The notes under the pieces: model-generated
Told to the model about the DNA's origin: nothing
The model's input: the letters and a program-made list of their open reading frames with translations, nothing else
Database searches by the model: none
Source: Ixodes scapularis
Lineage: Eukaryota > Arthropoda > Arachnida > Ixodida > Ixodidae
DNA: 64,000 nucleotides
Reading direction: 5' to 3'
Assembly: GCF_016920785.2 (NCBI RefSeq)
Contig: NW_024609857.1
Location: forward strand, 71,794,252 to 71,858,251
Part shown: positions 45,165-54,789 of the stretch, piece by piece
Numbering within the stretch: position 1 is the stretch's first letter
How the letters are laid out: every line of letters starts with the position of its first letter
Translations under genes and position numbers: made by a program

Positions 45165-45614
45165 CAATTCGGCGTTACAGGAAGTTGTAAACGGCTTTCA
45201 CTTTTTTTTACCTTGTATCACTTTTTTATATTCTCTTATACTTTCTTTATATCAATTTTGTTTTCTTACCTTTCTCTACTCCTTTCTCTACTCCATTCTA
45301 TTTTTTCTTTGTTTTTCCGTTCATTACACATTGTAGCAAACCAGCACAAGGCGCTGGATGACATCACTGTTTTAATAAACGCCTACTTCTCTCCTAATAG
45401 TGAGCATATGACTGCGACTTTATTTTGTTTACAATTTATAACACTGAACCCTCGCTCACACGGAAAAAACTTGAAGGCTTTCTAGCTTCAAGATGCCTTT
45501 TAGTTATTATTTTTAACAACGCTGTAGTGAATTTGCACTTCGCTTTTTTTGTATTCAATGAACCTAAAAGATCAATGAGCAAACTTCTTGCTATCAACAA
45601 CAATTTATGATTTA

Positions 45615-45795
45615 CGGCACAAGATTGCCCAGGCACGGCCCGAACCGGCCCGGGCCGGCGCGGCCCGAGAACTTTTTTGTTCAAGCCCGAGCCCGGCCCG
45701 GGCCCGAGAAAATACGTGCTACCCGGCCCGAGCCCGGCCCGCGGGCCGGGCCGGGCTCGGGCTTTCGGGCTGGCCCGAGCCCGTGTAGTGCTCTA
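45615..45795. repeat. GGCCCGG-rich subterminal repeats, right end
   Basis: Dense GGCCCGAGCCC repeats mirror those at 38405-38600. They end with CCCGTGTAGTGCTCTA, the right terminus of the hAT. Confidence 0.85.
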
Positions 45796-45854
45796 GTGTA
45801 GTTTGCTTATTTCAGCGAAGTACCCTGTAGGCTTGTCGTTTTTTTCTTTAGTAA

Positions 45855-46145
45855 AATGTCTACTGCGACGCCACTTACATTGGTGAGACGGGTAGGCGAA
45901 CAAGCACACTTCTTAAGGAACACAGAAGACATGTTGCCAATTCAACACACGCTACACGGGCGAAGTCCGAGCTGGTCGATCATTTCTTGACGAAAGGTCA
46001 TGCTTTGGATTTCAACTATGCGTCGACTTTGTCACGAAAGCAGAGGTGGGTGCCGCGAAAGTTCGTAGAATCGTGGTTTATCCGCCATGAGTCAACGACG
46101 TGCAATGTCGACTTTGGCACCTTGCCGGACGTTTACGGGGTTTGA
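45855..46145 (+). pseudogene. Penelope-like GIY-YIG endonuclease fragment
   Basis: One plus-strand frame reads NVYCDATYIGETGRRTSTLL, then KEHRRHVANSTHATRAKSEL, VDHFLTKGHALDFNYA, RKFVESWFIRH, and ends in a TGA at 46143. VY-x-YIGETGR-x-KEH is the GIY-YIG signature of Penelope elements. A T-rich tract and TTTAG at 45839-45854 resemble a splice acceptor just before it. The RT part is absent. The family differs from the complete Penelope at 51877. A foldback element is inserted just after the stop. Confidence 0.8.
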
Positions 46146-46170
46146 TAGGGTTTGTAGACTAGTTGGCCCT

Positions 46171-47399
46171 AAGGAGCCTTCATGTGCGCTTTGCTAGGGT
46201 GATGCCACCCTTTGTAATACCACTCACCGACGGGATGAGGACGATTCGTCACATGCGCACTCGTCACAGGACGATTGGTCACAGGACGATTCGTCACATA
46301 GGAACATTCGTCACAGGATGACTCGTCATGCGGGCAACTGGTCACATCGATCGGGCAGGCGACGATAGTAAATCGCAAATTTCAACAACTGCCCACATTC
46401 CCTGATGAGGACTTTCACGACTTCCCACTGTTACATAAACCAATGGTTAGGAAAACTAATCTTACAATGCTCCTCTTCCGCTTTTACTTTCATTATATTA
46501 CGAGTCTTTAGCAGGTTGATCTCAGTTGCTGGCTTGAAGGAGCACTAATCCGACTGGCAGCTAAATCAGTTTTTACTTTTGCCTTGCATACATCTATTCG
46601 ACAAAATCAATAAGTATTGGAATTCTTTCTGCTGAATGTGTACGAGTGAATGTGTACAGCCTCTCTCTGTTGCGATCCCCTCCATTATTTTGAATGTAGT
46701 CCGAGTTCAAAAATAGTCACTCTTATATGGCCTCCGCATTCACCGTTCGGGACGGACCCAGAAACTAAAACGTCTGTTACAAATTCTTTGACCTTGAGAA
46801 GCGAAAGACATGCTAAGATGTGACCCACTTTGTAAGGCCGAACCAACATTCAATGTTCGGGACCGAAACAGAATCTAAAACTTTTTGTTACAAATTCTTC
46901 GCCTTTGAGAAGCCAAACACATAGTAAGATATGAGGTGAGCCACTTTTTCCGACCGAACCAAATTGAACAATACATTTTTGGGGGGACTAACTATTGCCA
47001 TGTGACGAGTCGTCCTATGACGAATGTTCCTGTGTGACGAATCGTCCTGTGACCAATCGTCCTGTGACCAATCGTCCTGTGACGAGTGTGCATGTGACGA
47101 ATGGACCGTATCCCCTCGCGGACAAACCAGCAGCCATTTTGTTCCTCGGCGATAATCCGTGGGGCTTATAACCTTCCCGGAAACAAGCACCTTACCTCAG
47201 AAGTTCGGAGCAGCGTTATGGAACCTCCGGAGGGAGGATTAGCATTTTCCCCCTCCTATGGGATTACCGATGGACACAAAGGCCACTTTCCGGCGAACGG
47301 GGAAACAATGAGAGAAACAAAATGGCGGTGGAAGAGGGTGTGGGAAAGGGAAACAGGCAGTTGGCATCACTCTATGCGAAGCGCACATGAAGGCACTCA
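46171..47399. mobile_element. Foldback/MULE-like non-autonomous DNA element, 1,229 bp
   Basis: An 11-bp duplication, TAGTTGGCCCT, lies at 46160-46170 and 47400-47410. Outer inverted ends share GCCTTCATGTGCGCTT and GTGATGCCA. Inner inverted arms (46230-46345 and 47000-47103) are tandem GACGATTCGTCACAG-type units on the left and their complements on the right. The duplication length suits Mutator-like elements (8-11 bp). There is no transposase. It sits in the 3' part of the Penelope fragment. Confidence 0.82.
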
Positions 47400-47410
47400 T
47401 AGTTGGCCCT

Positions 47411-48290
47411 CTCCATCATGGTCCTGTACATGTGTCCCTAGTGTTTGTGCCTGAACGGTTGCTCTAAATTTTCAGCGTCGAGAATTTTTTTTGTTGTTGT
47501 TGTTGATGCTTAATTTTTTGTGACAGTATAGCTATCCTTGTGTTTTGTCTGGCTGGCAAGCGTTGGTAATGCAGTGGCACCTCAAAAAGCGGAGGGAGTT
47601 GTGTGCGGTGAGGAAGCTTTTAAAGTTGGTCGGCCGCAACTACGACGACAGTAGCACAGTGAGCCACCACGCCCGTATTCCTATAAATGAAGCCTGCTCC
47701 GTTTTCCGTTTTGAAAAATGACAATGCAGCTTTACCCGCGTTATCGTAACAACAGCTCCCTAATTTTTGCATGAGCGTCCGTACCGACGAGCTCACCCTG
47801 CTTCGTCATAGGGGGGGAGGAGGAGGAGGAAGAGGAGGACGAGGAGGATGAGGAGGAGGAGGACGGATTAACGCAGTTAACCTCCCCCCGCCCAAAAAGA
47901 AAAGAAATCCTGGCTACGTTACTGGTTCAACCTCATGCACAAGCAAAATGGCGATCTCTCCATTAACTCCAAGCGCAAGCGAAAGCGAACATTCATTTTA
48001 CGTCAAACTCGGCAAATCTGAAACAGACACCTCCGAAATTATTTAGAGGCCCTATGTCAAAAAGCAGTGAGGTATGCGAGGTGTTCTGAGTGACACTCGC
48101 GCCTGGCAGAACGTCACTGAAGTCAAGGAGAAGTCGGATAAGGTCGCACTACCGCTCTTCGTCGTCCAGCGATGTTCTGCCACTCCTGAAGCGCGAGTGC
48201 CAATTAAAACACTTCGCAACGATCCCTGCCTTTTGACACTGCTTTTTAAATCATGTTAAAGGTCTCTGTTTTTTATTTGCTGATTTTGAC
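47411..48290. other. Intron 4 sequence with simple repeats, no gene seen
   Basis: (GTT)n at 47492-47506, (GGA)n at 47816-47865, and an isolated transposon-like end (CCTGGCTACGTTACTGG at 47910). Nothing coding was recognised. Confidence 0.5.
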
Positions 48291-48349
48291 GCCAAATTTA
48301 TGTTCGCTCTGGAATCCAGTTTATGTTGACATTGCCAATGTGCCCGTGC

Positions 48350-48527
48350 AGGTGGTCACAAAAACTCGTGTAGCGCAGCTCCGAATTTCCACAGAGCAAC
48401 GCCTGTTGGTGTAACAAGACACGAAGGTCCTTTTTTTCGACTGCTGGGCACGCATCACCGTGCTGCCCTCGTTTTTTACGCTCCAAAGTCAGTCTCAGAA
48501 CTTTTTGGTCACACCTCGTACACGCGC
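48350..48527 (-). mobile_element. Mariner-like 5' terminus, inverted copy
   Basis: Its minus strand begins TACGAGGTGTGACCAAAAAG and matches 37959-38133 through CTGCGCTACACGAGTTTxxGTGACC. It continues to about 48298 as an open frame with NVNINWIPE. The remaining transposase is missing. Confidence 0.55.
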
Positions 48528-48639
48528 TGCACAAGCTCACTCAGCCTGCCTGGTTATAGTATTTGGAGTGCAACAACAGGAATAAGGCGTGGATGAACGC
48601 TGTGCAAAGTACCCCTTGTTTTCAATGTTTACTTCAGAC

Positions 48640-48975
48640 CACTTGCTGCTGAAGACGCCAGCCCATGCAGCACTTGCAACCACACTTGCAGCGCACACCA
48701 GCTTGGAGCACGTGGAGCGAAAGCTCGCGCGGCAGAACCCAGGGATCCTGGGTTCAATCCCCACCCCTGCCCGTTTCGGTCTAGATGAACATCGAAACAG
48801 CATGCGGTTGCGTACCACTACTGCGTGGTGCACGTTAAAGACCCCAGGCTAGCGGTTGTACTGCACTGGCTAAATTTCTCATCTACAGCGAGTGACTCGT
48901 CGCAACTTTGAAATGGCTGACCAACCACACGCTGTCTAAATATCCACACAACTCCGATTATTATTATCACACGCA
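48640..48975 (+). repeat. tRNA-derived SINE
   Basis: A tRNA-like head (GGAGCGAAAGCTCGCGCGGC, then GGGTTCAATCCCC as B box) is followed by a body with GTGCACGTTAAAGACCCC and CAGGCTAGCGG, and a tail TCTAAATATCC then (ATT)n. The body is shared with 11385-11535. It is transcribed in the sense of DXO and lies in its last intron. Confidence 0.75.
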
Positions 48976-49426
48976 GTCCACAATTACTTTTGTGTATTGG
49001 TTGGGTGATTAATATACAGTGTATAAATTTTATAAACCAATCGCAAATTTATGAGATGCTCAATTACTCATGAACCATCGCCTCATTGGTAATTTTTTTC
49101 TTCTAAATCAGGTTTTCTTGAGAATATATATATGCTGTTCAATTTTCAGTTCTCAGATATATAATATCAAGTGAATTGGTTCACCCGTAAGGCCATCCAA
49201 TTAAAATCTTGGCTTGGTACTTTGTTCGCCGAGTTAAAAGAAGTGTCAATAATGTGCCACATCTGAACAGTCGTGCACTCCGAATACCTGAGCGTGATGG
49301 CTGTCGCCGAGTTCCGTACAAAAAAGTACCTAACTACAACAAATAAACCGGACATAAATCTAACCTCTTGTTTTTGCGTCGAAATTGCGCCAGTAAAAGG
49401 CCATTACTTTTTTTTTTCTTTTTCAG
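48976..49426. other. End of DXO intron 4, no gene seen
   Basis: AT-rich sequence with (TA)n at about 49123-49133. A T-run of about 10 and TTTTTCAG form the acceptor for the last exon. Confidence 0.6.
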
Positions 49427-49547
49427 CGTGGTGTATTTCTTCAGCTACGACATCAAAAAGGAAAAGGAAGTAACCTGCAGGAGGCTCTCAAAACCAGGCA
49501 AATTTAAGTTTTTGCCTGCTTCTTACTTGGAGAACTTCTCCAAATGA
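49427..49547 (+). CDS. DXO: DXO-like terminal coding exon
   Basis: A T-rich tract and TTTTTCAG precede the exon. The reading frame DVVYFFSYDIKKEKEV, then RRLSKPGKFKFLPASYLENF, ends at TGA 49545-49547. It aligns with the C-terminal strand and the conserved F-LP-WY-like ending of DXO (FLPASYLE here). The 3' UTR is short: AATAAA lies 82 bp after the stop. Confidence 0.85.
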
Positions 49548-49628
49548 TCTAGCATTTCGAAATGAACTCAAGGTGACACATAACTCTACAAGTTACTCGT
49601 TCATGCCAAATGTAATTGACGAAGCATG

Positions 49629-49634
49629 AATAAA
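49629..49634 (+). terminator. Polyadenylation signal of DXO-like gene
   Basis: AATAAA lies 82 bp after the TGA, followed by an A run and, 15-35 bp on, a TGTCTG/TGGTTT T/G-rich stretch suitable for cleavage. Confidence 0.65.
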
Positions 49635-49659
49635 AAAAAGTGTCTGCTACTCATGGTTT

Positions 49660-51240
49660 CATGCTCTCTATTCGAACGTGAATTGGTGCATCACTGTCAT
49701 TTTGGAAAGTTCTGACGGGAAAGGTTGGGTCTATCTCGCACTATGTAGAACATAACTCCATCCCTGCATCATCGTTACTAACTTTATATAAATCTCAATA
49801 GCGGTTTTGATTGAAACTTTTTTTAAACCTGAGCGGTCGGGTGACTGTGATATCAATGAAAGTCATCTCGTTCTTTAAAGGTGCCGTGCAAGGATATGGA
49901 CCAGGAGCATTTCTCACCTAATACAAGCTTAGTGGTACTGGTATGACTCAAGTATACTTGCACGCAACCGCACTGACCAAGAAGCTTCTTTATCGCCGTG
50001 TAATTTCAAGTAGAGAATCGGACGTTTTTCTGTCAATCTCCTTAAAACTCGGTGACAGAGTTGTGGGGATCCCATTGTTGGCGTTGTCAAGAATATGATC
50101 CCCAGGATTTAGTCAATAAGTTTTGCGATCTCCGCGGTGGCGATATTTTAATGTGGCTTTTACATGTGGGCATACACACTCCGTGAGCACTGGATTTGAC
50201 CTCGGGACAATCAATAAATCGACGTGCACGCAGTCGGGTAATGGCTCGTGCCCAATCGCTGCAATGACGGAAATAGCCGAACCTTAGCAATGTCTGAAAC
50301 TCGGCGCGTTCCCTGTGCTTTGCAAACTCCAGCGCGTGGCTATGATAAATTTTGGCAGCATATAATCGGCTCCAGATCACGTGGCCGCTTGGCCTGGCTA
50401 AAAGTTAAAAAAAAAGGCTACTTTTTTTTTTTTTTACTTTTTGTGATTAATAGTGCACGAGAAAAACTAACGTATGTTTCCTAGGTTAGTTAAAGTGCAG
50501 CTCGCTCGCCCATTCGTTTGCATATGCAGTGGACACAAAATAAATATCTAAAAATACTTGGAATATAAAAATATAAACTTCTGGAAAATCGTGAAGCAAT
50601 AGTTTGCCTATTTTTCTTTTTAATTAATATGCTAAATATCTTCATAATCGCTACTCGCAAGAAGAAGCCGCGTACCAAATACTAGTTTATAAATAGGGCT
50701 CCGTGTTTTCGGATAAATCCGAAAAAACTACGAAAAACACCCGCCGGTAAAATTTTGGTCCATTCGGATTTATTCGATAAACTCCGAATACTTCGATAAA
50801 CTCCGAAATTCGTTTTTTGGAGCAATGCTGGTCCTCACGTTTCGGTGGAATGTAGCAGGACATGGCAGTGTAGGCCCTTTGGTTCATCTTGGCGCAAATG
50901 ACGCAGAAGTCACGTCACTGGGATTATCTCGCCTATTAAAGTTTAAAAAGAGTCTTTCGTTCCTTCGACAAGGGCAAAATACTAGAAGTAATTAATTTCC
51001 ACAATTTTCCAAAGTTTCCCAGGTCAACTTTATTCCCAATCGATGAATGGTAATATGTTACAATATTCTAGTCCCTCTTTTTTAAAACTGCGCGCTGTTG
51101 AGTTTTTTTTTTTTTTTTATGTGTCATGGTTATGTTGTTTTTTCGGTGCAATGTCATGTTGCTGGCGTCGATAACCCCTCTGTGCTATGGCGAGGACTAC
51201 TCATTTGGGTGGTGTTTCCTACGGCGTCATTTTATTTATT
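49660..51240. other. Downstream intergenic DNA
   Basis: No recognised gene. 50693-50820 carries clustered GGATAAATCCGAA, TTCGGATTTATTCG and AAACTCCGAA motifs typical of a transposon subterminal region (start TAGGGCTCCGTG at 50694), but no right end was found. Confidence 0.45.
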
Positions 51241-51249
51241 TTTTCTTAG

Positions 51250-51462
51250 GGGGCACTGCTGGTTAGAATCGTCAGGGAGAAATGGCATTGATGCTGTACA
51301 ACTGAATTCCCTCAGAGAGTTCCAACACGAAGTATCTCTGTATGGCACAGTGAAAGACCTAAAAGATGCATATAACACCGAGATGCACGAAGCAGCAAGC
51401 CAAGTAACAAAACACAGTCAGAATAAATCTCAACCAAATATCTTGAACTACTCTTACTGAAA
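51250..51462 (+). other. Possible unrecognised terminal exon or retrocopy
   Basis: After TTTTTTCTTAG (ends 51249), an open frame reads WLESSGRNGIDAVQLNSL, REFQHEVSLYGTVKDLKDAY and NTEMHEAASQVTKH, then a stop at about 51460. Within it, AATAAA occurs at 51422. The composition is protein-like, but I do not recognise the family, and no upstream exon was found. Confidence 0.3.
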
Positions 51463-51496
51463 GAAAGCCAATCCCTAACATGTTTGCCACTACCGC

Positions 51497-51578
51497 ACGC
51501 GTGGCTCCCGGGAATCGAACCCTGGCTTTTCGCGCGGGAGCCAGGTACGAGAACCGTTAGGCCACGGCCGCGCTGCCT
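51497..51578 (-). repeat. tRNA-like sequence (good A and B boxes)
   Basis: On the minus strand TGGCCTAACGG fits the A box and GGTTCGATTCC the B box. The anticodon arm region is GC-rich and the acceptor stem pairs only with a bulge. It may be a tRNA pseudogene or SINE head. I would not name an isotype. Confidence 0.55.
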
Positions 51579-51910
51579 ACTTGGCGCGCGTTAATATACA
51601 TTCCTTGTAAAAAAGAATAAGAAAACAGAAAATCTCGGGACAAAAGGTTACAAATCATGAAGAGTTGGGACCCCGATTTTATACGTACCGTCGGTGTGGC
51701 AGGTTCGATAGTAAATAAAATATAACAAGTCTATTCATTTCTAAAAAAATATGAATAGGCACAGGTGGGTCGTCCTAAATAATATTGATTGTTTAATACG
51801 TTGCGTGTATCTCCTCAATACTCTAAAGCATGGCACCCCGAGGTTTGTCCGCGAACTCTGCAGGCCCATATCTTATTTAATTAAAATTAACTGTTGGGCT
51901 AGTTGGTTAA

Positions 51911-52403
51911 ACGTCGGTCAATCTGGGCGCTGCGTAAATGTGCGACTACGAGAGCATGAGCTTTCCCTACATGCCTCACCGTCTGGACACTTGGCCATAC
52001 ATGCCAGAGACCATAAATGCACTCCCCTTTTCAATCAAACGCAAATACTCAAACGCTTTCGGAGCAAGAGAGCCAGAGAGATTTTTGAGGCAAAAACTAT
52101 AATCGAAAAAGGAGACACGTGCATTAGCACACCATCAATTTCACTGTCTGAGAAAGAGATAGGGTACCTCACCCTTTTTTCTTAATCTGGATGCTTTTCT
52201 TTAATTTTTCTATCAGTCCTAATTTTTCTCAATTAATGTTTTAATCATTTTACGTGGGAAAACAATTGGAATTTTAACTTATTAAATCTCCTCTCATTTT
52301 CGTCTTTCTCTTACTAAGCATTAAACAATCAGTTGTTAGTAAGCGCTTGTCCTGTTAATTCTTTGTCCTGTCCTTGTCCTTTGCGCTTTTGTAATTAAGA
52401 TAT
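51911..52403 (+). repeat. Penelope pseudo-LTR, 5' copy
   Basis: Starts ACGTCGGTCAATCTGGGCGC and encodes the GIY-YIG C-terminal part (VGQSGRCVNVRLREH to SEKEIGYLTLFS, stop near 52183) followed by about 220 bp of 3' UTR ending GTAATTAAGA. It differs from the 3' copy by only a few bases in the coding part, implying recent insertion. Confidence 0.92.
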
Positions 52404-52453
52404 TTAACCAACTAGCCCAACAGTTAATTTTAATTCAGTATCTTTCTTCTACA

Positions 52454-54463
52454 TTGGGCCCTTTTCCGTGTGTTTCTTCAGTAGACTGTGTTTCCTTTTA
52501 TGTAAATTTCATCGCCATCTCTACATGCAAAGCGAGGTTCTACTCTTTTGCCATCAGACATAATGTGTTGCCGCAAGAAGTAAGTGCCCTTTTCGGATAT
52601 GCAAGACCATCCGTGCAACATAACAAGAGGATGTGCAAGATCCTAAGGTCTGAAATGTGGCGACAAGTGCGGTTTTACAGGTATTGCCTCAGCGTTATTG
52701 CTGGGTGTGGAAACCCCAATTACAAAGGTGGCGGATCCAGATACAGGACCTTCTTGAACACGGCCAGACAGATGACTGAATTCATGTGGGGATCTTACGT
52801 CCCTCATCTGAAAAGCCTACGTTCACCTAAGACGCAGCCCAAGGGTGAGTCTGTCACCCTGTTGGGCGGAGAACCTCTTCCAGAAAATATACGCAAGGTG
52901 CTTGAAAAAGGCCCTAAATTTTGCACAGAGCCGAAACAGCAAGGAGTGTATATGGTGTCTAACATCCACGACATCGCTTCAAAAGCCCAAGAAAATGATA
53001 GAACGAGATGCGTAGCAGACTGCGTGGACGTAGTACTGAGAGCAGGCCCACCATGTGAAAGAAAATTGAACGTATCTCGGGTTGTTGACCATTTCCGAGA
53101 AAACAACTTAAACCTGCTGGTCTCCGACAAGGAAGGAGGCTTCGTTGTGGCACCTAGAGAAGTCTACCTTAATAAAGCTCGGTTGGCGATTGACAAGAAT
53201 TTTAACTACTTGGAAGGGCTTAAACCCAAAGTGATAAAAGCAAAGGCTCTCCAACTGCGCAATAGATTGGACTTAACTCAACTCAGAAAACAGATTACCG
53301 CGGCAAAAGGTGTTCAATTGGAAATGTTTTTTACGGCAAAAACTCACAAGGAAAGTTGCCCATTTCGAGTGGTGGTAACAGAAAAAGGATCATGGCAGGG
53401 AGCTATGTCTAGATACCTTCTAGACCACCTTAAAAATCTTGAAATCAACGATCCATTTTTGATTCCTAACTCGCAGACATTGATAGAACACCTTAAACAA
53501 GATGGCACGACAGTGAGGTATGGGTTTTCGCTTGACGTGGAAGACCTATTTTACTCAGTCCCACACAAGGAAATGTTTGCGGCAACCAGCGCGTGCATCG
53601 AGAACCATGGAACTGTGTCCTTCCAAAATCAGTGCGGTATCTCCGTAGAGTCATTCATGAAGCTTCTGAAGTTCTACCTCACCTCCACTGTAGTGACGTT
53701 CAACAACAACACATATATCCAGAAAAAAGGAATATGCATTGGCTCATGTGTGGCACCAGTTCTGTGTAACATCTTCTTAGCCCAATGTGACAAGAACATA
53801 GCCCAGAAGCTCCCAGCAAATCTGGTATCACGGGTGTTCAGATATGTTGATGATTATCTAGTCCTACTGCATGAGCGACCTAAACAAAATGACTCAACTG
53901 TAAACAATATCTGCACCACGTTCCTTACTCAATCTCAGGGACTAAGCTTTACCCACGAGCTACCAGATGAAAGCAAGCTTCAATTCCTAGATCTTCAGCT
54001 GTCCTTTGAAGACAACCATACTTGCTGGACATACAAACCACGGTGCAAAAAATCACTTCTACCATTTGATTCGGCCCATTCTAAAATAATCAAGAGAGGA
54101 ATTGTAAAAAGCTGCTTCGTAGCAGCCTTGCAAAAATCATGCGAGCACACAGCCAAGCAGAGTTTTGAGGCACAAGTTCAAAAACTACAGGAATCTGGGT
54201 ATACTAGTTTTTTAATGTTCGATGTAGCAGAGAGCCTGACCACTCACAATGAAAGAAGAAGAAGAGATAAGACACGGCGCCCGGCAGTGATACCCTACCA
54301 ACACAAAGTATCACACAACATGAAACGAATAGCGTCAAAATATGACATACGGGTTGTAACATCAGCTCCTGACAAACTTAAGAAACTGTGTCCAAAAATC
54401 AACTCCCAGAACGAAAGACAAGAACACTGCTCAGTCCAACACGCACATAAATATGTCAACTGA
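52454..54463 (+). CDS. Penelope-like reverse transcriptase
   Basis: An open frame of 669 codons. RT landmarks: FFTAKTHKESCPFRVVV, YGFSLDVEDLFYSVPHKEM (catalytic Asp in the LDVEDLF block), IGSCVAPVLCNIFLA, FRYVDDYLVL (catalytic YVDD) and LQFLDLQLSF. These are characteristic of Penelope RTs, which are related to telomerase RT and prime reverse transcription from cleaved DNA. The N-terminus (FAIRHNVLPQEVSALFG) is upstream of the finger. The frame ends at KYVN because a 17-bp duplication at 54461-54477 introduces TGA. Without it the frame would continue into the GIY-YIG domain. Confidence 0.92.
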   Translation: MGPFPCVSSVDCVSFYVNFIAISTCKARFYSFAIRHNVLPQEVSALFGYARPSVQHNKRMCKILRSEMWRQVRFYRYCLSVIAGCGNPNYKGGGSRYRTFLNTARQMTEFMWGSYVPHLKSLRSPKTQPKGESVTLLGGEPLPENIRKVLEKGPKFCTEPKQQGVYMVSNIHDIASKAQENDRTRCVADCVDVVLRAGPPCERKLNVSRVVDHFRENNLNLLVSDKEGGFVVAPREVYLNKARLAIDKNFNYLEGLKPKVIKAKALQLRNRLDLTQLRKQITAAKGVQLEMFFTAKTHKESCPFRVVVTEKGSWQGAMSRYLLDHLKNLEINDPFLIPNSQTLIEHLKQDGTTVRYGFSLDVEDLFYSVPHKEMFAATSACIENHGTVSFQNQCGISVESFMKLLKFYLTSTVVTFNNNTYIQKKGICIGSCVAPVLCNIFLAQCDKNIAQKLPANLVSRVFRYVDDYLVLLHERPKQNDSTVNNICTTFLTQSQGLSFTHELPDESKLQFLDLQLSFEDNHTCWTYKPRCKKSLLPFDSAHSKIIKRGIVKSCFVAALQKSCEHTAKQSFEAQVQKLQESGYTSFLMFDVAESLTTHNERRRRDKTRRPAVIPYQHKVSHNMKRIASKYDIRVVTSAPDKLKKLCPKINSQNERQEHCSVQHAHKYVN

Positions 54464-54789
54464 ATATATATGTCAACATCGTTTACGAAATTCCGTGCAC
54501 ATGTGGGAGATTGTACGTCGGTCAATCTGGGCGCTGCGTAAATGTGCGACTACGAGAGCATGAGCTTTCCCTACATGCCTCACCGTCTGGACACTTGGCC
54601 ATACATGCCAGAGACCATAAATGCACTCCCTTTTTCAATCAAACGCAAATACTCAAACACTTTCGGAGCAAGAGAGCCAGAGAGATTTTTGAGGCAAAAA
54701 CTATAATCGAAAAAGGAGACACGTGCATTAGCACACCATCAATTTCACTGTCTGAGAAAGAGATAGGGTACCTCAACCTTTTTTCTTAA
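54464..54789 (+). pseudogene. Penelope GIY-YIG endonuclease domain, separated by duplication
   Basis: From 54470 the frame reads VNIVYEIPCTCGRLYVGQSG, then RCVNVRLREH and later HLAIHARDHKC, ending SEKEIGYLNLFS with TAA at 54787-54789. VY-...-LYVGQSGR...REH is the GIY-YIG core; CTC and the HARDHKC residues form the zinc-linked pattern seen in this family. It lacks its own start and was originally the C-terminal domain of the RT polyprotein. Confidence 0.88.

Larger units (their letters stand above)
39456..45391 (+). mobile_element. Full-length I-like non-LTR retrotransposon, copy 1
   Basis: Exact 11-bp duplication TCCTAATAGTG at 39445-39455 and 45392-45402. Contains a 5' UTR, ORF1 with three CCHC knuckles, ORF2 with endonuclease, RT, RNase H and a C-terminal zinc knuckle, and a 3' end at AATAAACGCCTACTTCTC. 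The 3' UTR holds a later TIR element (44692-45164). The RNase H domain and knuckled ORF1 place it in the I group. ORF1 and ORF2 both carry stops or shifts, so it is inactive. It sits inside the 38403-45795 hAT. Confidence 0.92.
38403..45795. mobile_element. hAT element nest, 7,393 bp
   Basis: Exact 8-bp duplication GTGTAGTT at 38395-38402 and 45796-45803. The termini are TAGAGCACTGCACGGGCC and the complement of TAGAGCACTACACGGGCT (two differences). Both ends carry GGCCCG-rich subterminal repeats. Most of the interior is a later I-like LINE (39456-45391). The original element was therefore about 1.45 kb and has no recognisable transposase. Confidence 0.9.
8641..49547 (+). other. DXO: DXO/Dom3Z/Rai1-family decapping exoribonuclease gene (3' part)
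   Basis: DXO/Rai1 proteins hydrolyse defective or NAD/FAD/dephospho-CoA capped RNA 5' ends and degrade the body as metal-dependent 5'-3' exonucleases, mostly in the nucleus. Five exons joined in phase give about 264 residues, matching the family from motif I to the C-terminus; family members are near 390-400 residues, so roughly the first third is missing. Conserved features seen: KRG (motif I), EVD (motif III), WSQCF (motif V), IGFR (motif VI). Changed: motif II GHKFK where the family has a final Glu, and motif IV KLR where the family has E-x-K. Introns are 3,901, 1,302, 23,345 and 11,563 bp. All five exons are open with consensus splice sites, so it looks like a gene rather than a processed pseudogene. 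Confidence 0.85.

Noticed and set aside
51497..51578. Functional tRNA gene
   Set aside because: A and B boxes are good, but the acceptor and anticodon arms do not fold canonically; kept only as a tRNA-like repeat.
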